DNA of 64,000 nucleotides from positions 62,001 through 126,000 of the forward strand of contig NZ_CP101283.1 in NCBI RefSeq assembly GCF_024298925.1. Reading direction: 5' to 3'. The DNA comes from Phenylobacterium sp. LH3H17. Lineage in GTDB: Bacteria > Pseudomonadota > Alphaproteobacteria > Caulobacterales > Caulobacteraceae. The notes beneath the pieces are model-generated. The model did not search any database and had not been told where the DNA came from. It was given only the letters and a program-made list of their open reading frames with translations. Shown here in pieces: positions 1-10,464 of the stretch. Position 1 is the stretch's first letter. Each line of letters starts with the position of its first letter. A program made the translations under genes and the position numbers.

Positions 1-582
1 GTCCGCGAGACCTTGTCGAAGGACGGGGTGGGCCTCGACGCCCAGGCCCTGCAGCTGTTCGTCAGCCGCATGCCCAAGGAGCGCGGGGTAGCCCGCCAGG
101 AGATCGAGCGCCTGGCCCTCTATCTCGAGCCAGGCAGCGGCCGCACCGCCTCGCCGAAGGACCTGAAGGACTTCCTGGGGGTCGAACCCGAGGCCTCCCT
201 GTCCGACGCCGCCGCCGACGCCTTCGGCGGCCGGCTTGCCGAGGCCCAGGCCGGACTGCGCCGCGCCGCCGCCGAGGGTGAGGCTGGGCCTGCCGCGGTC
301 CGCGCCATCGGCATGTACCTCGGCCGCATGCGCCGCACCCTCACCCTGGCCAAGAACGGCGCCGGCCTGCAGGAGGCCGCCAAGGCCAGCGGCGTGTTCT
401 GGAAACAGGAGCGCGAGTTCCTCCGCCAGGCGCGGTCCTGGACCCTCGACGACCTTGACCGGCTGCAGCCGGAGGTGCTCGCCGCCGACAAGGCCTGCAA
501 GACCGCCGGCTCGCCGGACGGCCTGATCGCCGAGCGGCTGGCGCTGACCGTGGCGGGCCGGGCGCGGCGGCTGGGGCTGTAG
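1..582 (+). CDS. holA: DNA polymerase III subunit delta, C-terminal part (5' end outside window)
   Basis: The frame is open from base 1, so the gene starts upstream; about 193 of the usual roughly 340 residues are present. Delta opens the beta sliding clamp inside the clamp loader. The visible part has the helical pattern of delta domain III, including a segment reading ERGVARQEIERLALYL, which matches the region after the AAA-like domain, and an all-alpha Arg/Ala-rich C-terminus. Finding it next to parB agrees with the Caulobacterales order. It converges on parB across a 232-bp gap containing repeat copy 1. Confidence 0.85.
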   Translation, partial: VRETLSKDGVGLDAQALQLFVSRMPKERGVARQEIERLALYLEPGSGRTASPKDLKDFLGVEPEASLSDAAADAFGGRLAEAQAGLRRAAAEGEAGPAAVRAIGMYLGRMRRTLTLAKNGAGLQEAAKASGVFWKQEREFLRQARSWTLDDLDRLQPEVLAADKACKTAGSPDGLIAERLALTVAGRARRLGL

Positions 583-583
583 G

Positions 584-665
584 CCCCCTCCGTCACGTCG
601 CCGAAGAGGGCGACGCTCCCCTCCTGGGGGAGCTGTCAGCGAAGCTGACTGAGGGGGACTTTGAC
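584..665 (+). repeat. Intergenic hairpin repeat, family A, copy 1 (partial)
   Basis: This copy holds the block CCCCCTCCGTCACGTCGCCG, then a GGGGGAG stem and the inverted pair GTCAGCGAAGCTGAC followed by TGAGGGGGACTTTGAC. The same blocks recur near 5090, 11981, 47031 and 61752, always between genes. This copy lacks the second G-rich hairpin seen in the longer ones. It sits between the convergent holA and parB genes. Confidence 0.85.
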
Positions 666-814
666 TCGCGGCGGATGGCCCAAAGCCGCCCTCGGAAAAC
701 TGCCTCTCACGCGCACAGAGGACCGACCGTCCGTACTCGTACACGGTCGTTTCGCCACAGGTCGAATTCCGAAAACGCGCCCTTATAAATCAAGGACTTA
801 GCGGAGGGTGAAAA

Positions 815-1678
815 TCAGCCTCGGGTGGTCAGCCGGCGGCAGAGCTCGTCGAGCTGCTCCAGGGTCGCGTACTTGATCCGCAGCTCGCCCACGCCGCCCC
901 GATCGACCACCTCGACGTCGAGACCCAGCACATCCGAGAGGTCGCTCTCCAGGGCCAGGGTGTCGGTGTCCTTGGTCGGTCTCGACCTGGCCTTGCCGGC
1001 GGACGGCTTGCGGACCAGGGCCTCGGCATCGCGCACCGAGAGGCCGCGGGCGACGATCTCCTGCGCCAGCCGCGCCGGGTCCTCGGCGGTGAGGATGGCT
1101 CGGGCGTGGCCCGCGGTGAGCTTGCCCTCCAGCACCAGGTCACGGACCGAGGCCGGCAGGTTCATCAGCCGCAGGGTGTTGGCCACATGGCTGCGGCTCT
1201 TGCCGACGCTCTGCGCCACCTCGTCCTGGGTGTGGCCGAACCGATCGACCAGTTGCTGGTAGGCCGCGGCCTCTTCCATCGGGTTGAGGTTGGCCCGCTG
1301 GACGTTCTCGATGACCGCGATCTCGAGGACCTGCCGGTCGTCCAGCTCGCGGATCAGGGCCGGCATAACCCGCAGGCCGGCCTTCTGGCTGGCGCGCCAG
1401 CGGCGCTCGCCGGCGACGATCTGGAAACCGCCGGCTGCGCCGGGATCGGGCCGCACCAGGATCGGCTGCAGCACGCCCTTGCCGCGAATGGAGTCGGCCA
1501 GCTCGTCGATCTCGGCGGCTGCGAAGTGGGTGCGCGGTTGGTCGGGGTTGGCGTGGATCAGCTCGATGGGGATTTCGCGCACGCTCGCGGCCTCGCCGGT
1601 CCCCGTGGCGAGGTTGGTCTCCTCGACGTCGCCCAGCAGGGCCGACAGGCCCCGGCCCAGTCCGCGTTTCTCGGCCAT
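815..1678 (-). CDS. parB: Chromosome-partitioning protein ParB
   Basis: A parS-binding CTPase clamp that loads at centromere sites and works with ParA to segregate the origin region. It has the conserved N-terminal RGLGRGLSALLG, the CTP-binding GERRWRA motif near residue 90, an ENVQR motif near 125, a helix-turn-helix at about 150-170 (TQDEVAQSVGKSRSHVANT) and a C-terminal dimerisation segment. I chose the inner ATG because AGGGA lies six bases upstream, whereas the outer ATG two codons earlier abuts that sequence. It lies 9 bases downstream of the parA stop, so the two are one operon. The length (287 aa) is normal. Confidence 0.97.
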   Translation of the reverse strand: MAEKRGLGRGLSALLGDVEETNLATGTGEAASVREIPIELIHANPDQPRTHFAAAEIDELADSIRGKGVLQPILVRPDPGAAGGFQIVAGERRWRASQKAGLRVMPALIRELDDRQVLEIAVIENVQRANLNPMEEAAAYQQLVDRFGHTQDEVAQSVGKSRSHVANTLRLMNLPASVRDLVLEGKLTAGHARAILTAEDPARLAQEIVARGLSVRDAEALVRKPSAGKARSRPTKDTDTLALESDLSDVLGLDVEVVDRGGVGELRIKYATLEQLDELCRRLTTRG

Positions 1679-1687
1679 GCTCATTCC

Positions 1688-2497
1688 CTACGCGGCTTCC
1701 TTGGCGCGGCGGTCGCGCTCACGCACCACCACCTCGCGGGCGAGTTTCAGATAGGCCTGCGAGCCCCGGCACTTCAGGTCATAGACCAGCACCGGCTTGC
1801 CGAAGGACGGCGCCTCGGAGACCCGCACGTTCCGCGGGATCACGGTCTGGTAGACGGTGTCGCCGAAGTGACCGCGCACGTCGCGCGCCACCTGTTCCGA
1901 CAGGCTGTTGCGGCGGTCGTACATGGTGAGCACCACGCCCTGGATATCCAGGGCGGGGTTCAGGCTGCCCTTGACCAGCTCCACCGTGCGCATCAGCTGG
2001 GTGAGGCCTTCCAGGGCGAAAAACTCGCACTGCAGGGGCACCAGGACCGCGTCGGCGGCAGCCATGGCGTTGACCGTCAGCAGGTTCAGCGACGGCGGGC
2101 AGTCGATCAGCACATAGGTGTAGGCCTTTGACGCCCGGACTGGCTCCAGGGCGTCGCGCAGCTTGAAGGAGCGCCGCGGCATCTGGCCCAGCTCCAGCTC
2201 GACCCCGGAAAGGTCCGGGTCCGAGGGCGACAGGTCGAGGCCGGGGATGGCGGTCTTGATCACCGACTCCGCGAGGGAATGCTCGCCCATCAGAACGTCG
2301 TAGAGGGTCACCTTGCGCAGGGCCCGGCCGATGCCCAGGCCCGTCGAGGCGTTGCCCTGCGGATCGGAATCGATCAACAGCACCCGCTCGCCGACGGCGG
2401 CGAGCGCCGTGCCCAGGTTGATGGCCGTGGTGGTCTTGCCCACCCCGCCCTTCTGGTTGGCGATCACCAGCACGCGCAGTTTTCGTTCAGCGGCCAC
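1688..2497 (-). CDS. parA: Chromosome-partitioning ATPase ParA
   Basis: A Walker-type ATPase of the MinD/ParA family that moves ParB-parS complexes along the nucleoid. It shows the deviant Walker A motif KGGVGKTT at residues 16-23, a DSDPQGNAS switch I and an IDCPPSL Walker B-type segment. I place the start at the GTG at 2495-2497, because a perfect AGGAGG lies seven bases upstream and the protein then matches the usual 265-270 aa. A longer in-frame ATG at 2536 adds 13 poorly conserved residues. The start overlaps the end of rsmG by 11 bases, suggesting translational coupling. Confidence 0.97.
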   Translation of the reverse strand: MAAERKLRVLVIANQKGGVGKTTTAINLGTALAAVGERVLLIDSDPQGNASTGLGIGRALRKVTLYDVLMGEHSLAESVIKTAIPGLDLSPSDPDLSGVELELGQMPRRSFKLRDALEPVRASKAYTYVLIDCPPSLNLLTVNAMAAADAVLVPLQCEFFALEGLTQLMRTVELVKGSLNPALDIQGVVLTMYDRRNSLSEQVARDVRGHFGDTVYQTVIPRNVRVSEAPSFGKPVLVYDLKCRGSQAYLKLAREVVVRERDRRAKEAA

Positions 2498-3158
2498 GGC
2501 CGAGCCTCCTGACGCGCACGATCCGGCCTCTGGCATCGCTTAAGCTGGGCAACACGTCCGCCTCGAAATCCCAATATCTCGTAGCGTCTTCGAGTTCGGA
2601 CGCAACATCTTGGCCTTTGAGGAACAGCGCCACGGCGCCACGCTTCAGGTAAGGCTGGCCATACCCCAACAGCCGGTGCAAGGGCGCGCAAGCCCGGGCG
2701 GTGACGATATCCACAGTCAGGGACAAGTCCTCCGCACGAGAATTGTGAACGGTGGCCGGCAGCTTCAGTCCGTCCACCACCTCGGTGAGGAACCGGCAGC
2801 GCTTGGCCAGGCTGTCGACCAGATGCACGTGAAAGCCGGGGCGATCTTTTTGCAGGATCGCCAGAACGATACCGGGCAATCCTGCACCCGTGCCGAGGTC
2901 GGCCCAGGTCAGGGCGTCGGGCGCCAGGGGAAGGATCTGGGCCGAGTCCCAGGCGTGCCTCGACCAGAAGACGTCGAGGGTCGCGGGGCCGACCAAGTTC
3001 ATCCTCTGGTTCCAGTCGACCAGGTATGACCGGTATTGCTCGAGATCGGCCAGGGCGGCAGGACCGGCGCCGGTGGCGGCCGCAAAATCGGCGGCGTCAG
3101 CCACCTCGATCACGCGGCCAGGCTCTGGGGCGGGGTCAGGCCGCGTGGCGACGGACAT
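2487..3158 (-). CDS. rsmG: 16S rRNA (guanine-N7) methyltransferase RsmG
   Basis: Methylates G527 of 16S rRNA with S-adenosylmethionine. The family motif WNQRMNLVG lies at about residues 49-57 and the SAM-binding loop [10 protein letters not shown] at about 87-96. The length of 223 aa is typical. It overlaps the mnmG stop by 23 bases and parA by 11, so mnmG-rsmG-parA-parB read as one operon, the standard arrangement next to many bacterial origins. Confidence 0.95.
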   Translation of the reverse strand: MSVATRPDPAPEPGRVIEVADAADFAAATGAGPAALADLEQYRSYLVDWNQRMNLVGPATLDVFWSRHAWDSAQILPLAPDALTWADLGTGAGLPGIVLAILQKDRPGFHVHLVDSLAKRCRFLTEVVDGLKLPATVHNSRAEDLSLTVDIVTARACAPLHRLLGYGQPYLKRGAVALFLKGQDVASELEDATRYWDFEADVLPSLSDARGRIVRVRRLGRGR

Positions 3159-4995
3159 GGGCCAGCAGGGCTGTGAGCGCGCCGGGGGTGACGCCTTCGA
3201 TGCGGGCCGCCTGGCCCAGGGTCAGGGGGCGGACAGCGCCCAGCTTCTCGCGGACCTCGTTCGAGAGACCGCCGACCCCGGCGTAGTCCAGCTCGGCCGG
3301 CAGGCGCAGGTTCTCGTCGCGGCGGAAGGCCGCGGCGTCGGCCGCCTGACGGTCCAGGTAGCCTGCATAGGCCGCGTCGATCTCCACCTGCTCGCGGATT
3401 TCCGGGGCCCAGGCGGCGATCTCTGGCCAGATGATCGAGAGGTCCTCGAACCCGATGGTCGGGTAGGCGAGGAGCTGGGTCAGGTCTCGGACGACGCCGT
3501 CGGCCTTGACCGGCAGGCCGGCCTTGGCCGCGACATTGGGGGTGAGGGTCAGTTCGGCGGCGCGGGATCGCGCCTGGGCCAGGGCGTCCGACTTTCGCTT
3601 CCATGCTGTTTCACGTGAAACACCGACGACGCCCAGGGCGAGGCCGCGATCGGTCAGCCTCTGGTCGGCGTTGTCGGCGCGCAGGGACAGACGGAACTCC
3701 GCCCGGCTGGTGAACATGCGGTAGGGCTCGGTCACACCGCGGGTGACCAGGTCGTCGATCAGGACGCCGATATAGGCCTCGTCGCGACCGAAGGCGGCGG
3801 CGTCGAGGCCCGAGGCGGCCCGGGCAGCGTTGAGTCCGGCGACCAGCCCCTGGGCGCCCGCCTCCTCGTAGCCGGTGGTGCCGTTGATCTGGCCGGCCAG
3901 GTAGAGGCCGGGCAGCCGCTTGACCTCCAGGCTCGGGTAAAGTTCGCGGGGGTCCACATAATCGTATTCGATGGCGTAGCCGTAGCGGCGCACCTGGACG
4001 TTCTCCAGCCCCGGAATGGTCCGCAGGAACAGGTCCTGGGTCTCTTCCGAGACCGAGGTGGAGATGCCGTTAGGATAGACCGTGTCGTCGTCGAGGCCTT
4101 CCGGCTCCAGGAAGATCTGGTGGCTGTCCTTGTCGCCGAAGCGCACCACCTTGTCCTCGATGGACGGGCAATAGCGCGGCCCGCGCCCATTGATCCGGCC
4201 GCCGTAGACCGCCGACTCCGTCAGCCGCTCGGCGATGATCCTGTGGGTGGCCGCGGTCGTGTAGGTCACCCCGCATTCGATCTGGCGCGTGGTGATCTTG
4301 TCGGTCAGGAAGGAGAACGGGATGGGCTCCGCGTCAGCCGCCTGCATCTCCAGCCCGTCCCAGGCGATGGTCGAGCCGTCCAGCCGCGCGGGCGTGCCGG
4401 TCTTCAGCCGCCCCATGGAGAGCCCGCTGGCATAGAGCCGGTCCGACAGCCCGATGGCGGGGGCGTCGCCCACCCGGCCGGCAGGGATCCGCATCTCGCC
4501 GCGATGGATCAGGCCCTTGAGGAAGGTTCCCGTGGTCAGGACCACGCGTCCGGCCCGGTACTCGGTCCCCGTGGCCCCCACGACGCCCAGGACCACGCCG
4601 TCCACGACGATGAGATCCTCGACCGCCTCGGCCAGGACGGTGAGGTTCGGGGTCTGGGCGAGCTCGGCCTGCATGGCCTGGCGATAGAGCTTGCGGTCGA
4701 TCTGGCTGCGCGGTCCGCGCACGGCCGCGCCCTTGGAGCGGTTCAGCATGCGAAACTGGATGCCGGCCTGGTCGGCCAGCCGGCCCATCAGGCCGTCCAG
4801 GGCGTCGATCTCGCGGACCAGATGACCCTTGCCCAGCCCGCCGATGGCCGGATTGCAGCTCATCTCGCCGATGGTTTCCAGCTTGTGCGTCAGCAGCAGG
4901 GTGCGGGCGCCGAAGCGCGCCGAGGCCGCCGCGGCCTCACAGCCGGCGTGCCCTCCCCCGATGACGATGACGTCCCAAGCGCTCAAGCTTCGCAT
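3136..4995 (-). CDS. mnmG: tRNA uridine 5-carboxymethylaminomethyl modification enzyme MnmG (GidA)
   Basis: The FAD-dependent partner of MnmE, which together modify the wobble uridine of several tRNAs. The N-terminus carries the FAD dinucleotide-binding motif [10 protein letters not shown], followed by CNPAIGG. The start is placed at ATG 4993-4995 (619 aa), which puts that motif at the usual distance; the longest open frame adds 41 residues without family resemblance. A perfect parS palindrome lies inside the coding sequence at 3607-3622, so segregation DNA and protein sequence overlap here. Confidence 0.96.
   Translation of the reverse strand: MRSLSAWDVIVIGGGHAGCEAAAASARFGARTLLLTHKLETIGEMSCNPAIGGLGKGHLVREIDALDGLMGRLADQAGIQFRMLNRSKGAAVRGPRSQIDRKLYRQAMQAELAQTPNLTVLAEAVEDLIVVDGVVLGVVGATGTEYRAGRVVLTTGTFLKGLIHRGEMRIPAGRVGDAPAIGLSDRLYASGLSMGRLKTGTPARLDGSTIAWDGLEMQAADAEPIPFSFLTDKITTRQIECGVTYTTAATHRIIAERLTESAVYGGRINGRGPRYCPSIEDKVVRFGDKDSHQIFLEPEGLDDDTVYPNGISTSVSEETQDLFLRTIPGLENVQVRRYGYAIEYDYVDPRELYPSLEVKRLPGLYLAGQINGTTGYEEAGAQGLVAGLNAARAASGLDAAAFGRDEAYIGVLIDDLVTRGVTEPYRMFTSRAEFRLSLRADNADQRLTDRGLALGVVGVSRETAWKRKSDALAQARSRAAELTLTPNVAAKAGLPVKADGVVRDLTQLLAYPTIGFEDLSIIWPEIAAWAPEIREQVEIDAAYAGYLDRQAADAAAFRRDENLRLPAELDYAGVGGLSNEVREKLGAVRPLTLGQAARIEGVTPGALTALLAHVRRHAA
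3607..3622. promoter_or_regulatory. parS site 1 (perfect palindrome, inside mnmG)
   Basis: The sequence TGTTTCACGTGAAACA is an exact 16-bp match to the bacterial parS consensus bound by ParB. It lies within the mnmG coding region, 1.9 kb from parB. Confidence 0.96.
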
Positions 4996-5059
4996 CCCGA
5001 AGAAAGACGCCCCCGGCGGACCGGGGGCGAGCGAGGCCTGTATAGCGAAGGGCGTGCCA

Positions 5060-5075
5060 TTTTTCACGTGAAAGG
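5060..5075. promoter_or_regulatory. parS site 2 (near-match)
   Basis: This site keeps the 12-bp core TTTCACGTGAAA but differs at three flanking positions, giving 13 of 16 consensus matches. It lies 65 bases upstream of the chosen mnmG start. The intact core makes ParB binding likely, though weaker than at sites 1 and 3. Confidence 0.75.
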
Positions 5076-5088
5076 TTGGCCGGTTTCG

Positions 5089-5231
5089 ATGCTCCCCCTC
5101 TGGGGGAGCTGTCAGCAAAGCTGACTGAGGGGGCTTTGGCTCGCTTTAACGCGCTTCAACCCCCTCCGTCTCGTCGCGAAGCGGCGACGATCCACCTCCC
5201 CCAAACCGCGCTCCGCGCTGGGGGAGGATCT
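5089..5231 (+). repeat. Intergenic hairpin repeat, family A, copy 2 (full length)
   Basis: It has the full architecture: hairpin GCTCCCCCTCTGGGGGAGC, the inverted pair GTCAGCAAAGCTGAC, a CCCCCTCCGTC spacer, then CCTCCCCC paired with GGGGGAGG around a CGCGC-rich loop, ending in ATCTAG. It sits between parS sites 2 and 3 in the mnmG-mnmE gap. Confidence 0.9.
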
Positions 5232-5242
5232 AGACGGTCCCC

Positions 5243-5258
5243 TGTTTCACGTGAAACA
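5243..5258. promoter_or_regulatory. parS site 3 (perfect palindrome, mnmG-mnmE gap)
   Basis: A second exact copy of TGTTTCACGTGAAACA, ending two bases before the mnmE stop codon. Confidence 0.96.
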
Positions 5259-5260
5259 GC

Positions 5261-6595
5261 CTATTTTCCAATGCAGAAGCTGGAGAACACCCGGTCGAGG
5301 ACATCCTCGGGGTCGATGCGGCCGGTGATCCGGTCCAGGGCGCGGCCGGCGAGGCGCACGTCCTCCGCCGCCAGCTCGAGCTGGTCGTCATAGGCTTCGG
5401 CCCGCTGGAGTCGCTCCAGCGCCTCCCCCAGCAGCTCCCGGTGCCGCAGGCGGGTGGCGGTGGGCGGCTCGGCCCCGGCCAGCGCCTCGACCACTCGGCG
5501 TTCCAACGCGGCCTCCAGGGCGGCGATGTCGGCGGTTTCACGGGCGCTGAGCCGCAGGACATCAATCCCCAGCGCCCGGGCCTCCACCAGGGCGTGACCG
5601 GTCTCCGCCCCCGCCGGCAGGTCGGCCTTGTTGATCAGGCAGAGATCGTGCGGATGCAGGTCGCCTGGGGCGCTGGCCCTGGCGTCGCTGGCCCCGTCCA
5701 CCACCCAGACCCGCAGATCGGCCTCGTGGGCCCAGGCGCGGGCCCGGCGCACGCCCTCGGCCTCGATCTCGTCATTGGTTTCGCGCAGGCCAGCGGTGTC
5801 GGCCAGCAGGACCTTGTAGCCCGCGAACCGCATGGGAACCTCGATGATGTCGCGGGTAGTGCCCGGGGTGGCAGTGACGATGGCCGCCTCCCGGCGCGCC
5901 AGGGCGTTGAGGATGGTGCTCTTGCCGGCGTTCGGCGCGCCGATCAGAGCGACCTTGAAACCCTCCCGTACCCGCTCACCCCGCCGGGTGTCGGCAAGTG
6001 CGTGTTCCAGTTCGCCGATCAGCCCAGCCAGGATCGGCTTGGCGCGGGCCGCCACGTCCGCCGGCACCTCCTCGTCAGGGAAGTCGACCGCCGCTTCAAA
6101 CATGGCCAAGGCCTCGATCAGGGCGTCGCGCCAGCGGGTCTGGGCCTGGCCCAACGCCCCACCCAGCTGATCCAGGGCCTGGCGGCGCTGCGCCTCGGTC
6201 TCGGCCTCTATGAGGTCGGCCACGCCCTCGGCCTGGGCCAGGTCCAACTTTCCGTGCTGGAAGGCGCGGCGGGTGAACTCCCCCGGTTCGGCCAGGCGTA
6301 GGCCAAGGCTGTTAAGGGCCTCCAGCAGCCCGGTCATGACCGCGGGCCCGCCATGCACATGAAACTCTGCGCAGTCCTCGCCCGTATAGCTGTGCGGCCC
6401 CTCGAACCATAGGACCAGGGCCTGGTCCAAGATCGCGCCTTCGTGCCTCAGGGTTCGCAGGGCCGCCTGGCGCGTGCGGGGACGGCGGCCGGCCAGGGCG
6501 TCGACCGCCCCGCCCGCCTTCGGACCGGACAATCGCACGACGCCCACCGCCGCGCGGCCCGGGGCGGTGGCGGCGGCGAAGATCGTATCCGTCAT
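5261..6595 (-). CDS. mnmE: tRNA modification GTPase MnmE (TrmE)
   Basis: A GTPase that forms a complex with MnmG for wobble-uridine modification. The N-terminal tetrahydrofolate-binding domain is followed by an inserted Ras-like G domain with P-loop GAPNAGKS (about 219-226), TTRD (246-249) and DTAGL (266-270), and the protein ends in the diagnostic FCIGK containing the conserved cysteine. The start ATG overlaps the stop of the upstream DUF6489 gene (ATGA), so the two are translationally coupled. The length of 444 aa is normal. Confidence 0.97.
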   Translation of the reverse strand: MTDTIFAAATAPGRAAVGVVRLSGPKAGGAVDALAGRRPRTRQAALRTLRHEGAILDQALVLWFEGPHSYTGEDCAEFHVHGGPAVMTGLLEALNSLGLRLAEPGEFTRRAFQHGKLDLAQAEGVADLIEAETEAQRRQALDQLGGALGQAQTRWRDALIEALAMFEAAVDFPDEEVPADVAARAKPILAGLIGELEHALADTRRGERVREGFKVALIGAPNAGKSTILNALARREAAIVTATPGTTRDIIEVPMRFAGYKVLLADTAGLRETNDEIEAEGVRRARAWAHEADLRVWVVDGASDARASAPGDLHPHDLCLINKADLPAGAETGHALVEARALGIDVLRLSARETADIAALEAALERRVVEALAGAEPPTATRLRHRELLGEALERLQRAEAYDDQLELAAEDVRLAGRALDRITGRIDPEDVLDRVFSSFCIGK

Positions 6596-6843
6596 TTCGG
6601 GCGGGTGTTGCCCATGCCCGCGTCGACCGCAGCGGACATCAGCTTGCGGAACTGCTCCTGGGCGCCGACCCCGAAGGCGGTCCAGTTCTTCATCAGCTCA
6701 TCGGGCGAGAGCATGGCCATGTTGGAAGTCATGCGGCTCTGCATCTCCTCGACCAGCTTCTCGTTGAGGGCTGTGACATCCGGCAGACCCAGGAAGGCGC
6801 GGGCTTCCTGCGCGGAACAGTCGACTTCGATCGTCATCTTCAT
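6592..6843 (-). CDS. Small conserved protein, DUF6489-like
   Basis: An 83-residue soluble protein without signal peptide or membrane segment. It begins [20 protein letters not shown] and has a predicted amphipathic helix (residues 27-60) that resembles phasin-like or DUF6489 proteins of alphaproteobacteria. It lies directly upstream of mnmE with a four-base ATGA overlap and is the first gene of that operon. The function is unknown; the position beside mnmE is conserved in related genomes as far as I recall. Confidence 0.75.
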   Translation of the reverse strand: MKMTIEVDCSAQEARAFLGLPDVTALNEKLVEEMQSRMTSNMAMLSPDELMKNWTAFGVGAQEQFRKLMSAAVDAGMGNTRPK

Positions 6844-6916
6844 CTCAAATCCTCCGGCGTCCTGACGACATTGTTATGGCCGGTGTCGCCGCCCGCGCGC
6901 TAGTAGCCCCCGCGAG

Positions 6917-6932
6917 GGCTTCACGTGCAACG
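6917..6932. promoter_or_regulatory. Degenerate parS-like site
   Basis: A CACGTG-centred site with 12 of 16 consensus matches, just before the dienelactone hydrolase start. It may be a weak ParB site or chance. Confidence 0.3.
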
Positions 6933-6942
6933 GGAGATGGCC

Positions 6943-7647
6943 ATGGGCGAGACGATCACGATCAAGGGTGAGGACGGCGACTTCACCGCCTATCTGGCGC
7001 GACCGGCCAAGCCCAAGGCGCCGGCCGTGGTGGTGATCCAGGAAATCTTCGGGGTCAACGCCGTCATGCGGGATATCTGCGACGGCCTGGCGGCCGAGGG
7101 ATTCCTGGCGGTCTGCCCGGACCTGTTCTGGCGGATCGAACCCGGCATCGACATCACCGACCAGTCCGAGGCCGAGTGGAAACGGGCTTTCGAGCTGTTC
7201 AACGCCTTCGACGTGGAGGCCGGGATGAAGGACATCGCCGCGACCATCGACCAAGTGCGAGCCATGGCCGAGGTCAACGGAAAGGTCGGGGCGGTGGGCT
7301 TCTGCCTGGGCGGGCTGCTGGCCTTCCTGACCGCGGCGCGCACCGACTCCGACGCTAGCGTTTCCTACTATGGCGTCGGGATCGAGGGTCGGCTGGCCGA
7401 GGCTGAGAAACTGGCCAATCCCCTGCTGATGCACATCGCTGAGGAGGACCAGTTCGTCCCCAAGGAAGCCCAGGCCCTGATCCTGACCACCCTGAAGAAC
7501 CACCCGCAGATCCAGATCCACACCTATCCGGGCCGCGACCACGCTTTCGCCCGGGTGGGCGGGGAGCACTATAACGAGGCCGACGCCAAGTCGGCCGGGG
7601 GCCGCACCCTGGCCTTCTTCCAACAGCACCTGGGAGACGACCAGTGA
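6943..7647 (+). CDS. Dienelactone hydrolase family protein
   Basis: An alpha/beta hydrolase of the carboxymethylenebutenolidase type. It has the VVVIQEIFG segment with its conserved Glu, the nucleophile elbow GFCLGG with a catalytic Cys, an Asp in EEDQF and a His in GRDHAFAR, so the Cys-Asp-His triad is complete. ATG 6943 is preferred because CGGGAG lies six bases upstream; the in-frame ATG at 6937 abuts that sequence, and a GTG at 6925 is also in frame. The end overlaps the following oxidoreductase by four bases (GTGA). The natural substrate is unknown. Confidence 0.85.
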   Translation: MGETITIKGEDGDFTAYLARPAKPKAPAVVVIQEIFGVNAVMRDICDGLAAEGFLAVCPDLFWRIEPGIDITDQSEAEWKRAFELFNAFDVEAGMKDIAATIDQVRAMAEVNGKVGAVGFCLGGLLAFLTAARTDSDASVSYYGVGIEGRLAEAEKLANPLLMHIAEEDQFVPKEAQALILTTLKNHPQIQIHTYPGRDHAFARVGGEHYNEADAKSAGGRTLAFFQQHLGDDQ

Positions 7648-8615
7648 AGGCGATCCGCTTCGAGACCACGGGCGGCCCCGAGGTCCTGCAGGTCGTCGAC
7701 CTGCCCACCCCGACGCCCGGCCCAGGCCAGGTCCTGGTCCGGCACGAGGCCGTGGGTGTCAACTTCATCGACACCTACCATCGCTCCGGCCTCTATCCGC
7801 TAAAGCTGCCCAGCGGCCTGGGCATGGAGGCGGCGGGCGTCGTCGAAGCCCTGGGCGAAGGCGTGACCCGGTTCAGGGTGGGCGACACCGTGGCCTATGC
7901 CTCGGGGCCCATGGGGGCCTATGCCGAGTACAACACCCCGGCGGCGGCGCGGACCATCCTCCTGCCCCCGGGCGTCAACGCCCGGACCGGCGCGGCGGCC
8001 CTGCTGAAGGGTATGACCGCCGAGTTCCTGCTGCGCCGCTGCTATCCGGTGCAGGCGGGCGAGACCATCCTCATCCACGCGGCGGCCGGCGGCGTCGGCT
8101 CTATCGCCGTGCAGTGGGCGAAGCACCTGGGCGCCCGGGTGATCGCCACCGCCGGGTCGGAGGCCAAGGCCGATCGGGCCCGAGCGCTTGGGGCCGATCA
8201 CGTCATACTCTACCGGGACCAGGACGTGGCCGCCGAGGTCCGCCGCCTGACCGACGGCAAGGGCGTCCCCGTGGCCTATGACTCCGTCGGGGCGGCCACC
8301 TTCGAGGGAACGCTGGGCAGCCTGGCGCGGCGCGGCCTGTTCGTCTCATTCGGCAACGCCTCTGGGCCCGTCCCGCCGTTCGCCCCGCTTCGCCTGAGCC
8401 AGGCGGGCTCGCTGTTCTTCACCCGACCGACCATGGGCGACTACCAGACCACCACCGAGGAGCTCGACGCCAGCGCCGCGGCCCTGTTCGAGGTCATCGC
8501 CTCCGGCGCGGTGAAGATCGAGATCGGCCAGACCTTCCCACTGGCGCAGGCGCGCGCCGCGCACGAGGCATTGGAGGGGCGTGAAACGGTTGGCGCGAGT
8601 TTGCTCATCCCGTAG
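7644..8615 (+). CDS. NADPH:quinone oxidoreductase (zeta-crystallin type)
   Basis: A zinc-free medium-chain dehydrogenase/reductase of 323 aa. The N-terminal GroES-like fold is followed by the nucleotide-binding AAAGGVGSIAVQWAK (about residue 147) typical of quinone reductases. It likely reduces quinones or related carbonyl compounds with NADPH. The GTG start overlaps the preceding hydrolase stop, so the two form a two-gene operon that converges on rho. Confidence 0.88.
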   Translation: MKAIRFETTGGPEVLQVVDLPTPTPGPGQVLVRHEAVGVNFIDTYHRSGLYPLKLPSGLGMEAAGVVEALGEGVTRFRVGDTVAYASGPMGAYAEYNTPAAARTILLPPGVNARTGAAALLKGMTAEFLLRRCYPVQAGETILIHAAAGGVGSIAVQWAKHLGARVIATAGSEAKADRARALGADHVILYRDQDVAAEVRRLTDGKGVPVAYDSVGAATFEGTLGSLARRGLFVSFGNASGPVPPFAPLRLSQAGSLFFTRPTMGDYQTTTEELDASAAALFEVIASGAVKIEIGQTFPLAQARAAHEALEGRETVGASLLIP

Positions 8616-8620
8616 GCCGG

Positions 8621-8636
8621 CGTTTCACGTGGAATT
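8621..8636. promoter_or_regulatory. Degenerate parS-like site
   Basis: CGTTTCACGTGGAATT matches the parS consensus at 12 of 16 positions. It keeps the left half-site but not the right, and sits between convergent genes. Confidence 0.35.
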
Positions 8637-8668
8637 TGAGTTACTTCAAATGGTTAGCTCACGTATGG

Positions 8669-8693
8669 TCCCGGGCTTGCTGCGCAACCCGGG
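8669..8693. repeat. Small intergenic hairpin
   Basis: CCCGGG at 8670-8675 is repeated at 8688-8693 around a 12-base loop and followed by ATGACGACG. It resembles short GC-rich palindromes common between alphaproteobacterial genes. There is no T tract, so it is not a clear terminator. Confidence 0.5.
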
Positions 8694-8740
8694 ATGACGA
8701 CGGTGGATGAGCCGGCGGCCGACACGTGGCGCCGCCTACG

Positions 8741-8771
8741 CAAAAGGGGCCCGCATCGCTGCGGGCCCCTT
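8741..8771 (-). terminator. Intrinsic terminator of rho
   Basis: An 11-bp stem (AAGGGGCCCGC paired with GCGGGCCCCTT) with a six-base loop. On the minus strand it ends in TTTTG. It lies about 27 bases past the rho stop codon. Confidence 0.85.
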
Positions 8772-8797
8772 CTTCGTTTCGGTGGGTCGACGCCCGG

Positions 8798-10222
<1,425 letters not shown>

Positions 10223-10464
10223 GGGATTACTCTGATAGGTCCCCGCCGGCCGAACGGTTTTCGGGCGCGGGGAGAATCGTCGGGGGCGTTAGGGGGACGC
10301 CGATTTATGTTCGAGGGCCGGGCCGATGCGGCTTTGACAAGCGCGCGGCGCACGGAGGTAGGGCGGGGCGCGGCTTCGGAAATCCGACGCCACGTGGGAT
10401 GAGCCGAACCACATGCTGGGCCCGGGGTCAAGCCGCGCGGTCGCCGTCGCCGAGACAGATAGGG

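Noticed and set aside
2821-2836. A CACGTG site in rsmG as another parS
   Set aside because: Only 11 of 16 positions match and neither TTT nor AAA arm is complete on both sides.
4120-5124. Long plus-strand frame opposite mnmG
   Set aside because: Shadow of mnmG. Its end runs through family A repeat sequence, which often produces spurious LSAKLTEG-like tails.
10223-10464. Rho leader as a riboswitch or regulatory RNA
   Set aside because: The 242-base region is GC-rich with many possible stems, but I see no motif of a known class and no clear -35/-10 pair at proper spacing.
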